A DNA stretch of 64,000 nt, from the NCBI GenBank assembly GCA_001466705.2, contig LATX02000189.1:1488001-1552000 (forward strand), read 5' to 3'. Source of the DNA: Moniliophthora roreri. Its lineage: Eukaryota; Basidiomycota; Agaricomycetes; Agaricales; Marasmiaceae. Both the position numbers and the translations under genes were made by a program. How positions within the stretch are numbered: the stretch's first letter is position 1; each line of letters opens with the position of its first letter. Under the pieces are notes generated by a model. That model was given only the letters and a program-made list of their open reading frames with translations, made no database searches and was not told where the DNA came from. Shown here one piece after another: positions 22,332 to 34,979 of the stretch.

Positions 22332-22501
22332 AATATTGATACCTGATCTTCGAGATTGTTGGATGGATGTATTATATTTGGGATCATTAGTAGCGTTGTA
22401 GTCCATTTCGTGTGTACTAATTCTAAAAGTAATTGCCACATTCTACTTATCGGGGGTGCGTCTTCGATGCCACTACGTCTGGCTTCTCATCCTGAACCAC
22501 C

Positions 22502-23481
22502 ATGCCCAAAATCCGCAAAAAGAAGGCTCCAATTACAGGTCCTCCTTCCACGGCATCCAGCAAACCAGAAAGTAGTCGTCATGTCATTCGAAAGTTCCAT
22601 GTCTTGCTGAAACGACAAGCTCAGCTGCAGAAGAAACTTGAGTCTGGGGATCCAACTGCGTCGAAAGCACTAACCGACGTTCGGCATGAAATCGACGAAT
22701 TGGGGGGCTTGGATAACTATCAGAGGATGTCGGCAATTGGCCAAGGAAATGACCGTGGATGCGGTAGTGAAAAGGTTCTAATCCGGTGGTTGAAGGAGGA
22801 TGGGATGCACAAGCTCGGGAAAAGACTCAAGTGAGTGTACTCTCCTATCATCTCGATTCATCTCATATGGTATAGACTACTAGAAGTGGGCGCACTAAAA
22901 CCTGATAATTACGAATCCTGCTCTTCATGGATAGAAACGACGCCCATTGACCTGAATTCCCGGCATCCCGCCATTATGGAACAAGATTTTCTTCTCATGG
23001 ATGAGAACGAACACAGAGGGAACTGGGATATCATCAGCTTGAGTCTTGTGGTTAATTTCGTACCAGACGCTGCCAATAGAGGTGAGCGGAACGGCTTCAG
23101 TGTCTTATTCTACTAATGATAAGTGTCAAACCGGACAGGTCGCATGTTATGTCTCGCCCACCATATATTGCGCTTTAATGGTCTGATCTTTGTCGCAGTG
23201 AGCCTTACACAATCATACACTCTCGTCTACTCATGACTGTCCAGCTGCCACTTCCTTGTCTGCTAAATTCAAGATATTTGGATCTTGAGCTCTTCAATGA
23301 CCTCATGTCTTTCATAGGGTTCAAGGAGCTTCGTGTCAGATGGAAGAAAGGCGGAAAGATGATCTATTGGCTCTACAGAAAGCAGGGGGTGTCAAGAGAC
23401 ACGCAGGCTACCCCCGAACGATTCGCGAAAAAGAGTGTCCTCCGCCGAGGAGATCGAAACAACTTCGCCATCATTCTATAA
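22502..23481 (+). CDS. BMT2: 25S rRNA adenine-N1 methyltransferase BMT2 (SAMTOR family)
   Basis: Exons: 22502-22830, 22876-23081, 23139-23197, 23245-23481; 276 aa. A basic nucleolar-type start (MPKIRKKKAPITGPP) leads into GLDNYQRMSAIGQGNDRG, then the Rossmann methyltransferase core: RLLEVGALKPDNY (SAM-binding motif I), PIDLNSRHPAIMEQDFL and WDIISLSLVVNFVPDA (post-motif region). The last exon has LPLPCLLNSRYL and WKKGGKMIYWLYRK, as in Bmt2. Yeast Bmt2 makes m1A2142 in 25S rRNA; the animal relative SAMTOR senses SAM. The sequence pattern is close to the yeast-type enzyme. Confidence 0.9.
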
Positions 23482-24123
23482 AACGTCAACGAGAGCACAT
23501 TTCGACGCATACCGACGCTTACGGCGCCTAGAATACTCAGGCTCAAGCTAGGGGCCACCTAATCAGCCTACTTTCGAAGGACATAACGGCCGGAAAGCTG
23601 AGAGTGATCTCCACACGCAGGACACCTCCTACTTTGTTGGACATAAGGAGCTGTATCGATCAGGTTTGGTACGTACTTCACACAGTACAAGGGCAGAGAT
23701 AAAGATAAAGACTTCTTGTATCAATATCAGATAATCAGAGTGGAGTCAAATCCGAGTATTTTACATCCTGTGCCCAGGCCCTCCGTTGACGGTATACCGC
23801 AATTCGTGCTGAATATATGTATGAAGCACTTGATTTGCTGTTTACTCCTATCCAGGATGGCATTTCAGACGTCCGACCTTCACCACGAAAGCGTAACGGT
23901 TCACAAATGTCAGAGTGATTCAACATTACCCGAAATTTCCATCCAGAGAAACTGTGTCGGCAAGGCTCGAGGGTCCATAGACTCAATGGACGTCACGCGG
24001 GACGAATGAAAAGTTCAAAATCTGATGTCAAACTGTCAAACTGTCTTCCCTTCGGGGTGCGTGTGGAGCATTAAAATGATCTATCGTGCTGCAGGCAATC
24101 TCATTTCTTCCTCATCATCTGCA
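23482..24123. other. Intergenic
   Basis: About 640 bp of moderately AT-rich sequence. Short ORFs on both strands (for example 23716-24009) have no recognisable pattern. Two upstream in-frame ATGs (24025, 24079) could lengthen the next gene. Confidence 0.5.
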
Positions 24124-26278
24124 ATGGCATTCCAGCAGTCATCCAATTTCACCATTGATGGTGGATATTTTACATATATTGCAGGAGATCAACACAATCA
24201 TTTCCAGGAAAGTTCAATGCAACAACTTCACCGAGAAGAAAAGAAAGTGACAATTTGGGATGAGGTTTGTCAGACTACTGTGATTGGATTAATTGGGTGC
24301 TGAAAGTGATGAGCATGTAGTACTTGCGGATTCCAACAGGCAAAGTCTATGTCAAGAGGACAATATGTCATACAGAAGATAATCAAGATGGATGGACAAT
24401 AAAAACCATCAACATTGCCAGTATCGAAGATAAAGGTTCGGAATTTCTACACATTGTTTACAGTGGTCAGGGAGCTGTCAAAGTTAGGAAGAGTTCTTTA
24501 AGTGTGTGGCAAATGAATATATGCAGGTCTGATTCTGTACTTGTAGGCCTTCCTACAAGATTTCAAGAAATTTGCTCATGTCAAGTATTCAAGCTATCTC
24601 CACATAGTGGTTACTGTCATTGAAGACAACTATTTCTATCCTTAGGATTGCAAATGTTGCACAACTTTTTGGCTACAATGACAATCAGGCAGGCCTACTA
24701 GCCCTGATATTCTATGATGGTGAGGCTTACTGGGATTTGGGACCTAACTGATTTCATCAAATCCATGCAGCTCTCATCCCAGTAGCACACATCTTTGAAC
24801 AAAATGGATTCTCTTCAGCTCTGTATGCATATCTTGGCTATCAGGTGTGTTTTTTTACATATATGTACTCAGATTACACAAAAGACTTCAATTTCCTCTG
24901 TCAAGGTTGAAGCAGTGCAAATAGTTACAAATAATGGCATTGTGGTACTCACCTCAAGAACCCTAGGCCTGCACCTTGCTGATGGCATACACTATTAGAA
25001 CATCTGTGAATTGTGGATATGCTCAAACAGTGGCACACTCTGCATGGGACCATATATTCAACTTCACCATGCTGCTAGTTGGTATTTCACCACAGCAGGC
25101 TATCATGGTCCCAGAGTAAACTCTGTCACCAGTTCTCCTCTTTCCCTCCAGACATACAGTGACACCAGGATACTTACTAACTACATTATTCAAACCCTAA
25201 CCCCTTACAATGTCCTTCGAGGCTTGGGCTATTCAAGTTCTACCCAACTACCTTGGGAATGGTTGACTGTTAAAGATGCAGTATCCATACCATTGCTTTT
25301 TAGGATTGTCCACCACAGATTTAGTCACAGAACCATTGCTAAATTCCCCAAAGAAATGAAGACATACACCTACAGGATATATGGGGAGGGAAAGATGCCA
25401 GGTCCAGTGTGGGAAACCAAGGCTATGATGCATGATGGCTCAGTTCGGTGTGTATCAACAGATGAAACTCAATGTGTTTTTGGGCTGAGCATTAATGATA
25501 TATCAGCTTCATGGTCATACCATCAGATCTTCAGCATCTCAAAGTACTGTCTCTGGAACTTGAATACAGGGTGCGGGCACGAGGTATTGAAGAAACTTGG
25601 CTTTCACAGGCCCACAGGGTGTTTAATCAGCTTGGAATACCAGAGGATGAATGGGATGAATACTGTAAGGCTTGATATACTTTTCCTTCCAAAGTTGACT
25701 GACTAGATCTCATCAGCCATTCCACATGGTTTTTGGGTGTGTTTACAAGCCAGTAGTCAAGAGAACTCGAATGAGGGAAATATGGATCTCCCAACTTCAA
25801 GTTACAACAAACCTATCTACCTCTTTATTCCACCAGTTCCCCTTCCCTTGGATGATGGAAACATTTGGAGTTCTTGGATGCAGGGGAGGAAGCATTTCTG
25901 GTCTTTTGATGCTTCTGGGCATGAAGAGATATCAGAAACTGTGCGATTGTCTATGGGGCTTCCTTTTTTCACGACTCACATTCAGTTGTGGAATATATGG
26001 TGGGATCGTCTCGCTTACGATGTCACACGACAACTCCATATCCACAACAGCTTTAATCCCACGACGACAGACTTGACTCGATCACTGGATTTACCCATTC
26101 TTGAAGTCATGGATAACAGGGCACACTTTGAGGAGACTGAAGGTACCTATTCAATTCAGTTCTCATGAATTCATCACTTGAGCTGAAAGTAGAACATTGG
26201 GACGGGGAGGCCATGGATTTGAATGGAGTGGCGACACCCCCCATCCACCAGGAGGATGACACGATGGAGATTGATTGA
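24124..26278 (+). CDS. Agaric-type protein with N-terminal FTIDGG...IAGDQ motif, 550 aa, function unknown
   Basis: Exons: 24124-24264, 24321-24482, 24547-24584, 24646-24719, 24771-24844, 24906-24944, 24999-25473, 25527-25664, 25717-26142, 26193-26278. It opens SSNFTIDGGYFTYIAGDQ, which I recognise from a large family of uncharacterised, expanded agaric proteins. The middle (AFLQDFKKFAHVK, VAQLFGYND, ALIFYDALIPVAHIF) has a rhythm resembling a degenerate protein-kinase N-lobe, then ELWICSNSGTLCMGP. An apparent TAG at 24996-24998 is removed by a 54-nt intron, so the gene looks intact. The exon 7 donor is a choice between GTGTAT (25450) and GTGTTT (25474). Family membership is from memory; function is unknown. 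Confidence 0.7.
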
Positions 26279-26582
26279 AGCATGGATCAGTGCCTTCCAC
26301 TGTTACAATGCGGGAAGTGACACTACCCTCTCATGTATGAATTCATTTAGGTACTATGGACGGGCAATTTATGAGGGTACAGTTCACCCTTGAGAGATAG
26401 AATGAGATCATTGAGATGAAAATCCGAAATGAAAAGAACAAAGGAGTGTGCTAGGGCTAGTAATCTGAAGTAGTGAAAAGTCCATTTAGAAAAGAGGGTG
26501 TTAGAGGCATAATTGAACCTGTAAATCTTAAATATTAGACAAGAACATTGATTACCGATTACCCTTTGCATGTTTAATAACT
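26279..26582. other. Intergenic, convergent 3' ends
   Basis: About 300 bp between two stop codons. AT-rich, with no recognisable feature. Confidence 0.5.
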
Positions 26583-29500
26583 TTATCCCTGGCCTAACAG
26601 ACTATTCAGTGCCCTGGGAACATCATATCCATATCTCTCAAGCGCCGCGACGGCTTGCGACCGGCTGAACCCCATGGCAGTGAGCTGCTTTACTGCTTCG
26701 ACGTCATCATCACCGGCGGGTGAACCTTGTCGGTCAGGTTCTTCTTGAGGAGGAGTGAGCATTTGTGAAGGTGGGGGCGGAGGAGGCTCATGCTGCTGTT
26801 TTTTCTTCTTTCCGAAAGGCAAACGAATCTGTAGCGGTAAAGTTAGCATGCGACACTCATAACGATGAGGATGAACTAACACTTAATTTTGAATGTCGCG
26901 GCGGTGGTTCCTTCTTCTCCTTCTCCTGCCCGTCTCTCGAAGACCCCGAAGCAGTGGAAGGCCGAGGTGGCTTAGGAGACCCCACACGTGGCGGTGGTGA
27001 TTTGGCTCTCGGTGGCGGAGTAGTAGTGCGAGTTACTGAAGGTCGAGGAGAAGTGGTCGGGGAGTCGATGGACGCCGAAGGGAACGGTTTCCGAGCAGGT
27101 GAATCAGCAGTTGCAGCCTCCTGTGTTGCCGCCTTGGGAGATGCTGGTGCATCGAGATTAAGTGACGGTGCAGAACCAAATCCAGAGAAGACATCGTCAA
27201 AAGAAGGTCCTGCAGATGGGTTCGTGGAGGTATTGTTTGGTAAAGTAGGAGCTTGCGGCTTCGGCGTACTGTCGGCTGCAGAATTGGTGACCACTGATGT
27301 GGGTGGCTGAGAAGAGAAAAGGCTGTCAAACCCATCGTCTCCATTAGTTGCGGGAGCATGCCCATTAGTCTTGGGAGCTGGTGGGAAGGAGGTTCCGCCG
27401 GCAGCGCCAAAGTCGAAATTATCGTCAAAGGCACTATCGAATGAGAACTGAGGTTGAGCAGATGACGATGGAGCAGTCGATGGAGCAGTTGAGGACATGT
27501 TGCCCATAGCTTCATCGAAAGCACTAACGCCGGCTTCTGTCGGGGAAGCGACGTGAGAAATGCTGGTTGGCTGTGACTCGGATAAAGCTTCTTGTCCAAC
27601 GTTCTTGCTCACTGGCATGCCAAATGCGTCTGTGGGTAATTCATTCTTGGGTTTATCAGCAGCAGTGGCTGGTTCGTCAGATGAAACCCCAAAAATATCG
27701 TCAAAGGAAGTAGTCTCTTTCTTCTCCGGCTGCGATTGAGCTTCAGCAGTCTTGGTTTTGGCGAGTTCGGCCAGAGGGACTTCATCCTCGTCGTCACTAG
27801 AATCGCTGTCAGACTCATCCACCTCGAGTTCCCTTAATGAGGAACCGAGGTCTGTTTCACCCGATACCTCGGGTACCTTCTTGTCCCCAGGAGAAACGGT
27901 ACCATCGATTTCTGGGAACTTGGATGCGGCAGCGTCGATGGTCGTTTGGCGCTGAGGACTTGCTTCGAACTGTGGAACGGCAGTGCTTGGTGGTGTAGTA
28001 AATAACTCGGATTCAGTAGGTGATCCAAACGCTCCTGGCATAGCAGAGGCAACAGCCTTGGGAATGGCAATAGGCTCAGCTTTCGGTGTTCCAGTGTCTG
28101 AAGCAGTTGAAGTAGTAGTAGGTGTAGGTTCCGACGCCGACGCCAATCCGTTGGCTTCTTTCGAGAACCCAAAGGGATCGTCGTCTTCGTGATCTTTGGA
28201 AGGCTCAGCGGTCTTCTCAGCAGCATCAGCAGCATTAACATCAGCAACCGGCGGCGTAGGTACGGCAGCATTCGTGAACGGTAAGAACGGCGATTGCGAT
28301 CGGGGTGAGGGAGATCCGGTCATAGCCAGCCGTTCGAAGGGGTTATTGCTCTTGCTAGGCGATGCGACCCCAACTGCGGGGGAATTGAGGTCTGGGGTAG
28401 CCGGTAAAGGTTGTGACGCCGCGAACATTAGCGAATCAGGAGATATGGTACGCCCCGGACTACTTATAACGGAGGTGTCTGCTGTGGGAGAAGCCGGTGC
28501 AATGCCTGAGTAGGCTGCTAAGCGTTCAAGCTCAGTCTCAGCCTCTTCCCGTCCTTTGTTAATCGAGGTAACCTCCGCACTGGCTTCCTCCAACTCCTTT
28601 TCAGCTTTTGCACGCTCTGCTTCCTTTGAAGCAAGCTGCTTCTTAGCGATAGCCAAAAGACCCTTCTGTTGCTTCGCATCCTTCTTCGCCTTCTCCGTCT
28701 CAGCCTTCAGCGTTTCAGTTTGTTGGCTAGTCTCGATCATCTTCTTATGCAACTCCCTTGCCTCTTCCTTATCCCGTAAAAAGGCACCTTCTATCTCGGC
28801 CTTTTCCACTCGGAGGGCACTCAAATCACTCTCGGCTGTGATAAGCTCCTGCCTGGTCTTCTGGATTTCCGCCATTTGATTAGCATGTCGGTCTTTGAGG
28901 TGAGCAAGAGACTTGGTCTCTGTTTCGTAGGCAGCTTTAGCTAGAGATAACTGAGTCTGCAAGGAAGAAAGTTGAGACGCTTGGTCTGCAAGCGTCTGCT
29001 CAAGGTTGACTCGCTCGGATTTCGCGGTCTCCATCGAACGGTTGGTGGAGTTCAGTTGATTCTGAATGTTGCCGATCTCGGCGGAGCGATCGTGTAGTTC
29101 GCGAGATGATACGGGTTCATCATCGTCGCTTAAAAGGTCACGTCCTGAACCTGTGAGATAGGCTATTAATACAAAGAACGTCCTGGAACGGGATAAAGGA
29201 CATACCAAATGGATCCCGTGAAGCGGGTGGTGGCGGTGGGGAAGACACCGAGCGTGGCTGCGGTCCCGTAGACTGCATGGCTATACTGAAAGGACCCGAT
29301 GGCGGAGGCGAGGTCGCAGACGCTGGGGGGGTATCATCAAAAGAGAACAGGTCCTGCGTCGGTTCGGGTGCTGGCTGCTGGGACATCGGAGGTGGTGGGG
29401 CTGGTCGGTGAGTACCTGAAGCGAATGGTGTCGCGCCATTGGTGCGCATTGAAGGGGGTATTAAAGAGGGAGGAAGTGTTTCAGGCAAATCTCCACCAGC

Positions 29501-30872
29501 AAGTTTCTTCTGTATGAGGTGCATTGCTACCGCAAAACCGTCTCTAGAGAGACGACCGTTATTACTCAAGTCGGAAAGATCCCTCGGGGCGTGCGTTAGT
29601 ACACAATAGGCTGACAGTGAACAAAGGTCTCACCATATATGGGCCAATACATCGTCTGGTAGCTTCGACTCGAGCATGAAGGGGACAGCTACGTCGCCTT
29701 CAATATAGCCCGCTTTAGCTGTATCTAGTGTGTCAAAGTAGCGATCAGCGTTAGTCTTCTCTGCGGCGGTAACATCCCATTGAGAAGCCTGAACGCCGAA
29801 AGCACCACTGCCAATCTGAGAAGGATTTGGTCGGGCTGGAAGTGTTGGTGCAGGCCGCTTTTGAGTAGACATGCCAGTGTTCTGTGGCTGCAAGACTGAG
29901 GTCTGGCCTGTATATTGGGGTTGCATGACCGGAGTCTGACCAGTGTATTGGGGTTGGATTGGAGCGCGAGTCTGAGGGAAGGTACTTTGAGTAGGACCGG
30001 GGCTGAACGATCCACTGGTGGTCAAGCCTGCGGCTGCTTGCTGATACAGCCTTTGCGGTAATGAATCTGGTAAAGTAGAGATTGTTCCGGACATGGTGCC
30101 TTGTATGAAGTACATGCCGAGAGCAAAGTCGACCACGTCGAGAGCACCACGATCTTGCGTATCGGCAAGATTCCTTCAGGGATATGTAAGAGGTAGCATT
30201 GAATGGTATTCAGAAGGATGACACACCATATCTGAAGAAGTGTGTCATTAGGAAGCTTGGATTTAAGGAAGAGGTCGCGGGCTTGATCAGCTGTAAAATA
30301 CAGGAATCATGATGAGCTGTAAGTGAGTGTGTATTTTGGTACCACACGCACCACTGAGAAGTCCGTTGACAGGACCTGCCTTCATAAACATGTTATGGAA
30401 TTTGGTCTTGTCGGCCTGAGAGATGGGCGGTAATCCTGGTGGTGGTGATTTGGGTATGGACATTCCGGTAAGCTGCGGCGCTAGTCCAGTATGTTGTGCA
30501 GTAGGTGCTAGTCCTTCGATAACTGGCAAAGGTCCGGCTGAGAGAAGGATGAGTGAGCGAGTGATATAGTGAACGCGATGGTAGACGAGACTGACGTTTG
30601 TTAACGAGGTCCTTGGAAATCTTCTCCCCCTTCTGTGCCCAGCCCATAAGTCGAAGAGCGATCGCAATACCCTTCCTCGAAAGCCAGCCATTATTATCCG
30701 CATCTGCAATGTTCCATATCTCTCCGAGAACTGTGGGTGCAAGCTTGGCCCCGCCGAATATACGAACGGCTTCGTCTCCTTTGAGAATTCCGAGTTTTTG
30801 CGAGTCTGTCTGGGCGAATATTTGGCCCGCGAGAGTGAGCTCCCCCTGGGTCGGTGAGAAGCTCGAGGACAT
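26583..30872 (-). CDS. EDE1: EH-domain endocytic scaffold EDE1 (EPS15-like)
   Basis: Exons (complement): 30596-30872, 30352-30537, 30227-30290, 29634-30173, 29206-29582, 26881-29150, 26583-26828; 1319 aa. Three EH domains occupy roughly the first 460 residues: one with [20 protein letters not shown], one with [14 protein letters not shown], and one with [20 protein letters not shown]. Gln-rich linkers separate them. A long coiled coil follows ([20 protein letters not shown] onwards), then several hundred residues of disordered Ser/Thr/Pro sequence with DPFGF-type motifs. The C-terminus is a UBA domain ([20 protein letters not shown]). Ede1 organises early clathrin-coated sites by binding NPF-motif adaptors and ubiquitin. 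Domain order is fully as expected. Confidence 0.93.
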
Positions 30873-31292
30873 GGTATAGGTACAGGTACAGGACCAAAAA
30901 GTTGGCCAGTGCCGATGAGCGCAGCGTACGCATCACTCTGCCAGCTGATTTTTCTCATGATCACGCTCCGCTTGTGCAGTACTGTCAGTACAAGCTTGAG
31001 GGACAACTTGAGATACAAAGCATTGAATTAAACATTTCATATACTATATATCATACAAAAAAGTGCATTCATGTATATAAAATCCGCCTAGCTATGCTGC
31101 TATATGGTCCACAGGCCAACGAGGAGATATAATTTCCTTTTTTGGGTCGTCATTGTCCACCCGTGGCACCGTCACGTGCAAATTCGCGAAGATAAATATG
31201 AACCACAAAACTTGAACTTGTACCATTTCCTTGTTTTCCTTCGTCTAGATTGGCTCTCGTTCTCTTGTACCATATCTATCTTGTCTTTACCC
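30873..31292. promoter_or_regulatory. Divergent promoter region between EDE1 and the UBE2C-type gene
   Basis: 420 bp between two outward-facing start codons. Leaders, and possibly a shared promoter, must lie here. I see AT-rich stretches (ATACTATATATCATAC near 31039) but cannot name a specific binding site. Confidence 0.45.
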
Positions 31293-32235
31293 ATGGAAGC
31301 TCAGCTTACGACTCCCCTTGCCTCTCGTGCACCGCCAAAATCAACTCCTGCAAGTTCAACCCAGCAGGTCGCCGGCAGCGTTGCAAAGCGGTAAGTGGTC
31401 CTTTGTTTTCTTTGTTGAATACGACTCAATATCAACCCCTTTTGCAGATTAAGCAATGAACTTATGACTCTTATGGTCAGTGGCGTTTTTCAATCAATAG
31501 AATACCTGTTAAATCTATCTTCAGATGTCCTCTTCACCCGGAATTGTGTGTACCGCCACTAAAAATCACTCTTCTTCATTCCTAATATCCCTCATCTCAG
31601 TCTGCGTTCCCAAAAAGCGATGGCAACCTCTTCGAATGGGTCGGTACCATAGAGGGTGCTCCAGGCACTGTGCGTGTACCACCACGTTCATTTCATCATA
31701 CTCACACGCGGCACGTTTCATAGGTATACGCAGGGTTAGCTTTCAGGATATCCATATCATTCCCACCCAACTACCCATATGTTGCACCTGCTCTCAAATT
31801 TGAAACACCCTGCTATCACCCCAATGTAGATCTTGTAGGAGGCGCAATTTGTTTGGATATTCTGCAGGTGCGTCGCGTGGCCCGGACCTTTTCTTTTTTT
31901 TTTTTTTTACAACCAGCTAACTTGGCTATTCTAGGACAAATGGTCTGCAGTCTACAGCGTCCAAACCATCCTCATCTCTCTGCAATCCCTTCTCGGCGGT
32001 GAGCATACTAATCTGTCACGTAAAACCCGGCCCCAAACTCAGCAGCCTAAATAGAACCGAACAACGCCTCTCCACTCAATTCAGACGCTGCCTCCCTATG
32101 GAACAATCAAGATGGTGAGATCTCGTCACATCACACGTTTTGTTTTTCGACACTGATTGTGATGATCTTTGCTGTATAGAATTCAAGGCTCAATTGATGC
32201 GGCATTACCGCCCACTCAAGGATGAGTCGGCATGA
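31293..32235 (+). CDS. UBC11: Ubiquitin-conjugating enzyme E2 of the UBE2C/UbcH10 type
   Basis: Exons: 31293-31390, 31448-31475, 31525-31545, 31601-31669, 31724-31867, 31935-31998, 32055-32114, 32180-32235; 179 aa, with very short exons 2 (28 nt) and 3 (21 nt). The UBC fold is clear: [45 protein letters not shown] (catalytic Cys in ICLDIL), [20 protein letters not shown] and [11 protein letters not shown]. The Ser/Pro/Gln-rich N-terminal extension is that of UBE2C, the E2 that starts ubiquitin chains on anaphase-promoting complex substrates. A poly-T tract sits in the intron after exon 5. The E2 fold is certain; the UBE2C subfamily is likely. Confidence 0.9.
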
Positions 32236-32925
32236 ACTCTTTGCATAGCACATAACGTGTGGCCTCCTGCATCGTACATACTCAAATAGCATCATCATAC
32301 ATATGGTCTCTGTAAAATCTTCACTCACTGTCTTACCTGAATACAGGCATTTTGTTTCATCAGAAATACGTGCATCTGTCAACAAGGAATGGCCATGATG
32401 TATTCCAAGCATACTTGAGCGTTTAGGAATTCTTCGAGTCTGATTCTTCCAGCCAAATCATTTCATATTCTATTCTTGCTCGAGCACATAGCTGCGTTTA
32501 CAAAGACCTGGAGTATGTACAGCATAGTACTTGCACAAGATTATGGAGTGACATAAATACAATGAAATCATTTGACCTATTGAACGAATAAGAGCATAGA
32601 CAATTTAATGAAATGGAAACGAGGTATGATATACGCTGGTTATACCGAACAAATCCGCTGGGAGGAGACAGAAGGAAAAGAGAGGTTCTTTGCCTTTGAA
32701 AAAGAGAGTAATATGAAGCGATTGGGAAGGTGGAGTCAGATGGAAGGAGTATACAAAAACGTACGTAGCAATGCAAGGAAGGGGTGCAAAAGACACCACT
32801 AAGATGTGGCTGAGCAAGAACGCAATATTGTACCTGTAACCTGTAACCTAAGTCTCAGTCACCTCGTCCATCAGCGCCTTCAAGGCTATCCGAACGGGCT
32901 AGGAAGACAAGTATAGAGAACATGA
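32236..32925. other. Intergenic, convergent 3' ends
   Basis: About 690 bp between the E2 gene and the PIN4-like gene. Short ORFs on both strands in 32500-32817 mirror one another and show no conserved pattern. No RNA gene or repeat seen. Confidence 0.5.
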
Positions 32926-34711
32926 TCAGATCTCTAGAGGTTCGTAAGTTCTAGCGTCAAGCACACCTCTCGTTTGACCGCCTTCGCTCACACCAACCCT
33001 GCTATCCCTTCTTGCAAACCCTCCAACACCCGGTCCCCTGGGTTGCCTAACGACACCACCGGGGCTTTCATGCCCGCTTCCACCATTCCCACCTCCGTTC
33101 AATGACCCGGTCTGCAAACCAGAAGGCAAGTTCGGAACGGGGGGAACAGAACCGCCGCCGCTAAAGGCGCTTCCATTGGAGAACAAGGAACCAAAGCCGC
33201 TCACAGTTCGGCGAGGTGGCGAGGCAATGGTTGCGTACCCTTCCCGAATGTTGCCGTTTGATGCCCTCGTGGTCAGGCGTGGTGCCTGTGAGTGTAACGT
33301 CTTCATATCCGGCATAGATTTCTTGACCCGGAGAGAAGCCGGGGGTTGAACCTGGGAAGGTGACGGCTGCAGGTACGCAGAAGGCGCTCGAGAAAGCGTA
33401 CGTGGCTGCTGTTGCTAAACAGGAGAACGGAACCTGTGTCAGACCGATGAACTGGACATGCTATGCCGGCTTACCCTGTTCGGGTCAATACGAGTAACGA
33501 CAGCATATCGCTCATCTCCTTCTCCAACGGAATAATGATACACGCCCAACTTTTGAGCAATTAGGTGCACCACACGTCTTTGTTTGGGAGTAAGGGTCCT
33601 GGAAAAAGCGAGCTCATCGCGCATTCGGTCGTCCTTGAACAACAAAATGCGAGAATAAATTTCCAATGTTGATGGGTCGTTAAGATCTAGTTCATTAGCG
33701 GATCCTTTATCGGAGCTGGACGAGGTGGTGGTTTGGGCAGGTGAGGCGGCAAGGTTGTAAGGAGTGGGTACGGGAGGAGGGGAATAAGTCTGTTGCTGCT
33801 GATACGGTCCAGACGAGTAAGAGCGCTGAGGAGCAAAGGACGATGGAATGACGGTTCCATAGTCCTCGTAGCCACCGACGGCGGCACTGGTGACGCCAGA
33901 CTGCTCCTTCTCGAGTTGCATAGACCGCATACGACGGAGAGCCTTCTCCCGTTCAATACGCTCTTTTTCGCTAGCCTGAAGAACCTTCTTGTACTCGACG
34001 CGTAATTTGCGGCCCTGGACATCGAAGCCATTCAAAGCCGCCACGACAGCATCCGCGTCTGCGGCTTGGCGGAAATTAGCAAAGGCGAGCCCACGGAAAG
34101 CCCCTTGCTGGTCAAGATGGTAGTTGAAGGCGTATGGGGTAGGAATCGACAGAGACGCCTGATGACCGCCACTAGTGTCAGCAAAGAAAAAAAAACACAC
34201 AGAGCGAGGTAACCAATGACTCACAATTATATCAAGGAGAGTTTCGCGCTTGACGTTGAATGGTATATTTTTGATAACAATGGCTGTTGGAATTATTTCG
34301 TCTTCTGTATTTTGAATAGGTGTAGTAGATGCGATTGGAGGAAGATGGCTCATAGGAGGTGAACCGCCAGCGGAAGAAAAGTCCGAATTATTTTGGGGCG
34401 ACAGAGACCGATTGTCCGATTGGTTATCAAGCCACTGCTTCAAAGACGAAAGGAGATGAGTCAAGAGAAAAGGCGGCACGAAAAAGCGGAGAAACTCTCA
34501 CCGTTGGAAGGCTGCCACGAACTGCAGGCTTATTCTTGAGAGGAGACTGACCAGTAGTAAGGGGGTTGTACTGCGACTGAATAGGTATCCCTGGGGAGGT
34601 GGCAAAGTGATACTGCCTGTTGCCGCTGCCGCCCTCGTAATCATAAGTGTCGTGAAGACGTTGCTGGGAAGAAAGCGACAGAGTAGAGATATCGGGAGGC
34701 GAGTTGGTCAT
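32926..34711 (-). CDS. PIN4: RRM and R3H-domain RNA-binding protein (PIN4/Mdt1, Cip1/Cip2-like)
   Basis: Exons (complement): 34502-34711, 34225-34437, 33475-34158, 32926-33414; 531 aa. The RRM has RNP2 AIVIKNIPF and RNP1 RGLAFANF, ending KLRVEYKKVLQASEKER. A Gln/Pro/Ser linker leads to an R3H-like module (RTLTPKQRRVVHLIAQKLG with the R-x3-H signature, then YHYSVGEGDERYAVVTR). The C-terminus is Gly/Ser/Pro-rich. This RRM+R3H layout is that of budding yeast Pin4/Mdt1 and fission yeast Cip1/Cip2, cytoplasmic mRNA-binding proteins linked to cell-cycle and stress responses. A longer start at 34774 is possible in frame. The gene symbol is by architecture. Confidence 0.82.
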
Positions 34712-34979
34712 GATGTCTTGTCTTTGGACGTAGCCTGGAGGAGGGGCTGTAGATTCTCGTGAAAAATAGAGCAAAAAATGGAAGAAAAAAAAGTTGGGTG
34801 ATGAGGAGAGAGGTGAGTTCTTTCTCTTAGAGTCAATCCGGGTGGACAGGCCTAACTCTTAAGTAAGCCGCCACGAGGCCTTGATATCACAGTGCTATCA
34901 CAGTACCTGCTACTCGGTCAGACATAATTCTCATGAATCTCATCAGGGTATACATATGTATTCTCTAGCTCGAATGCTT

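Noticed and set aside
24996..24998. In-frame TAG suggesting the agaric-type gene is a pseudogene
   Set aside because: A 54-nt intron (24945-24998, GTACTC...ATTAG, same phase) removes it and gives the expected NICELWICSNSG join.
26765..28879. Plus-strand ORFs inside EDE1
   Set aside because: Shadows of the disordered Ser/Ala/Thr-rich region.
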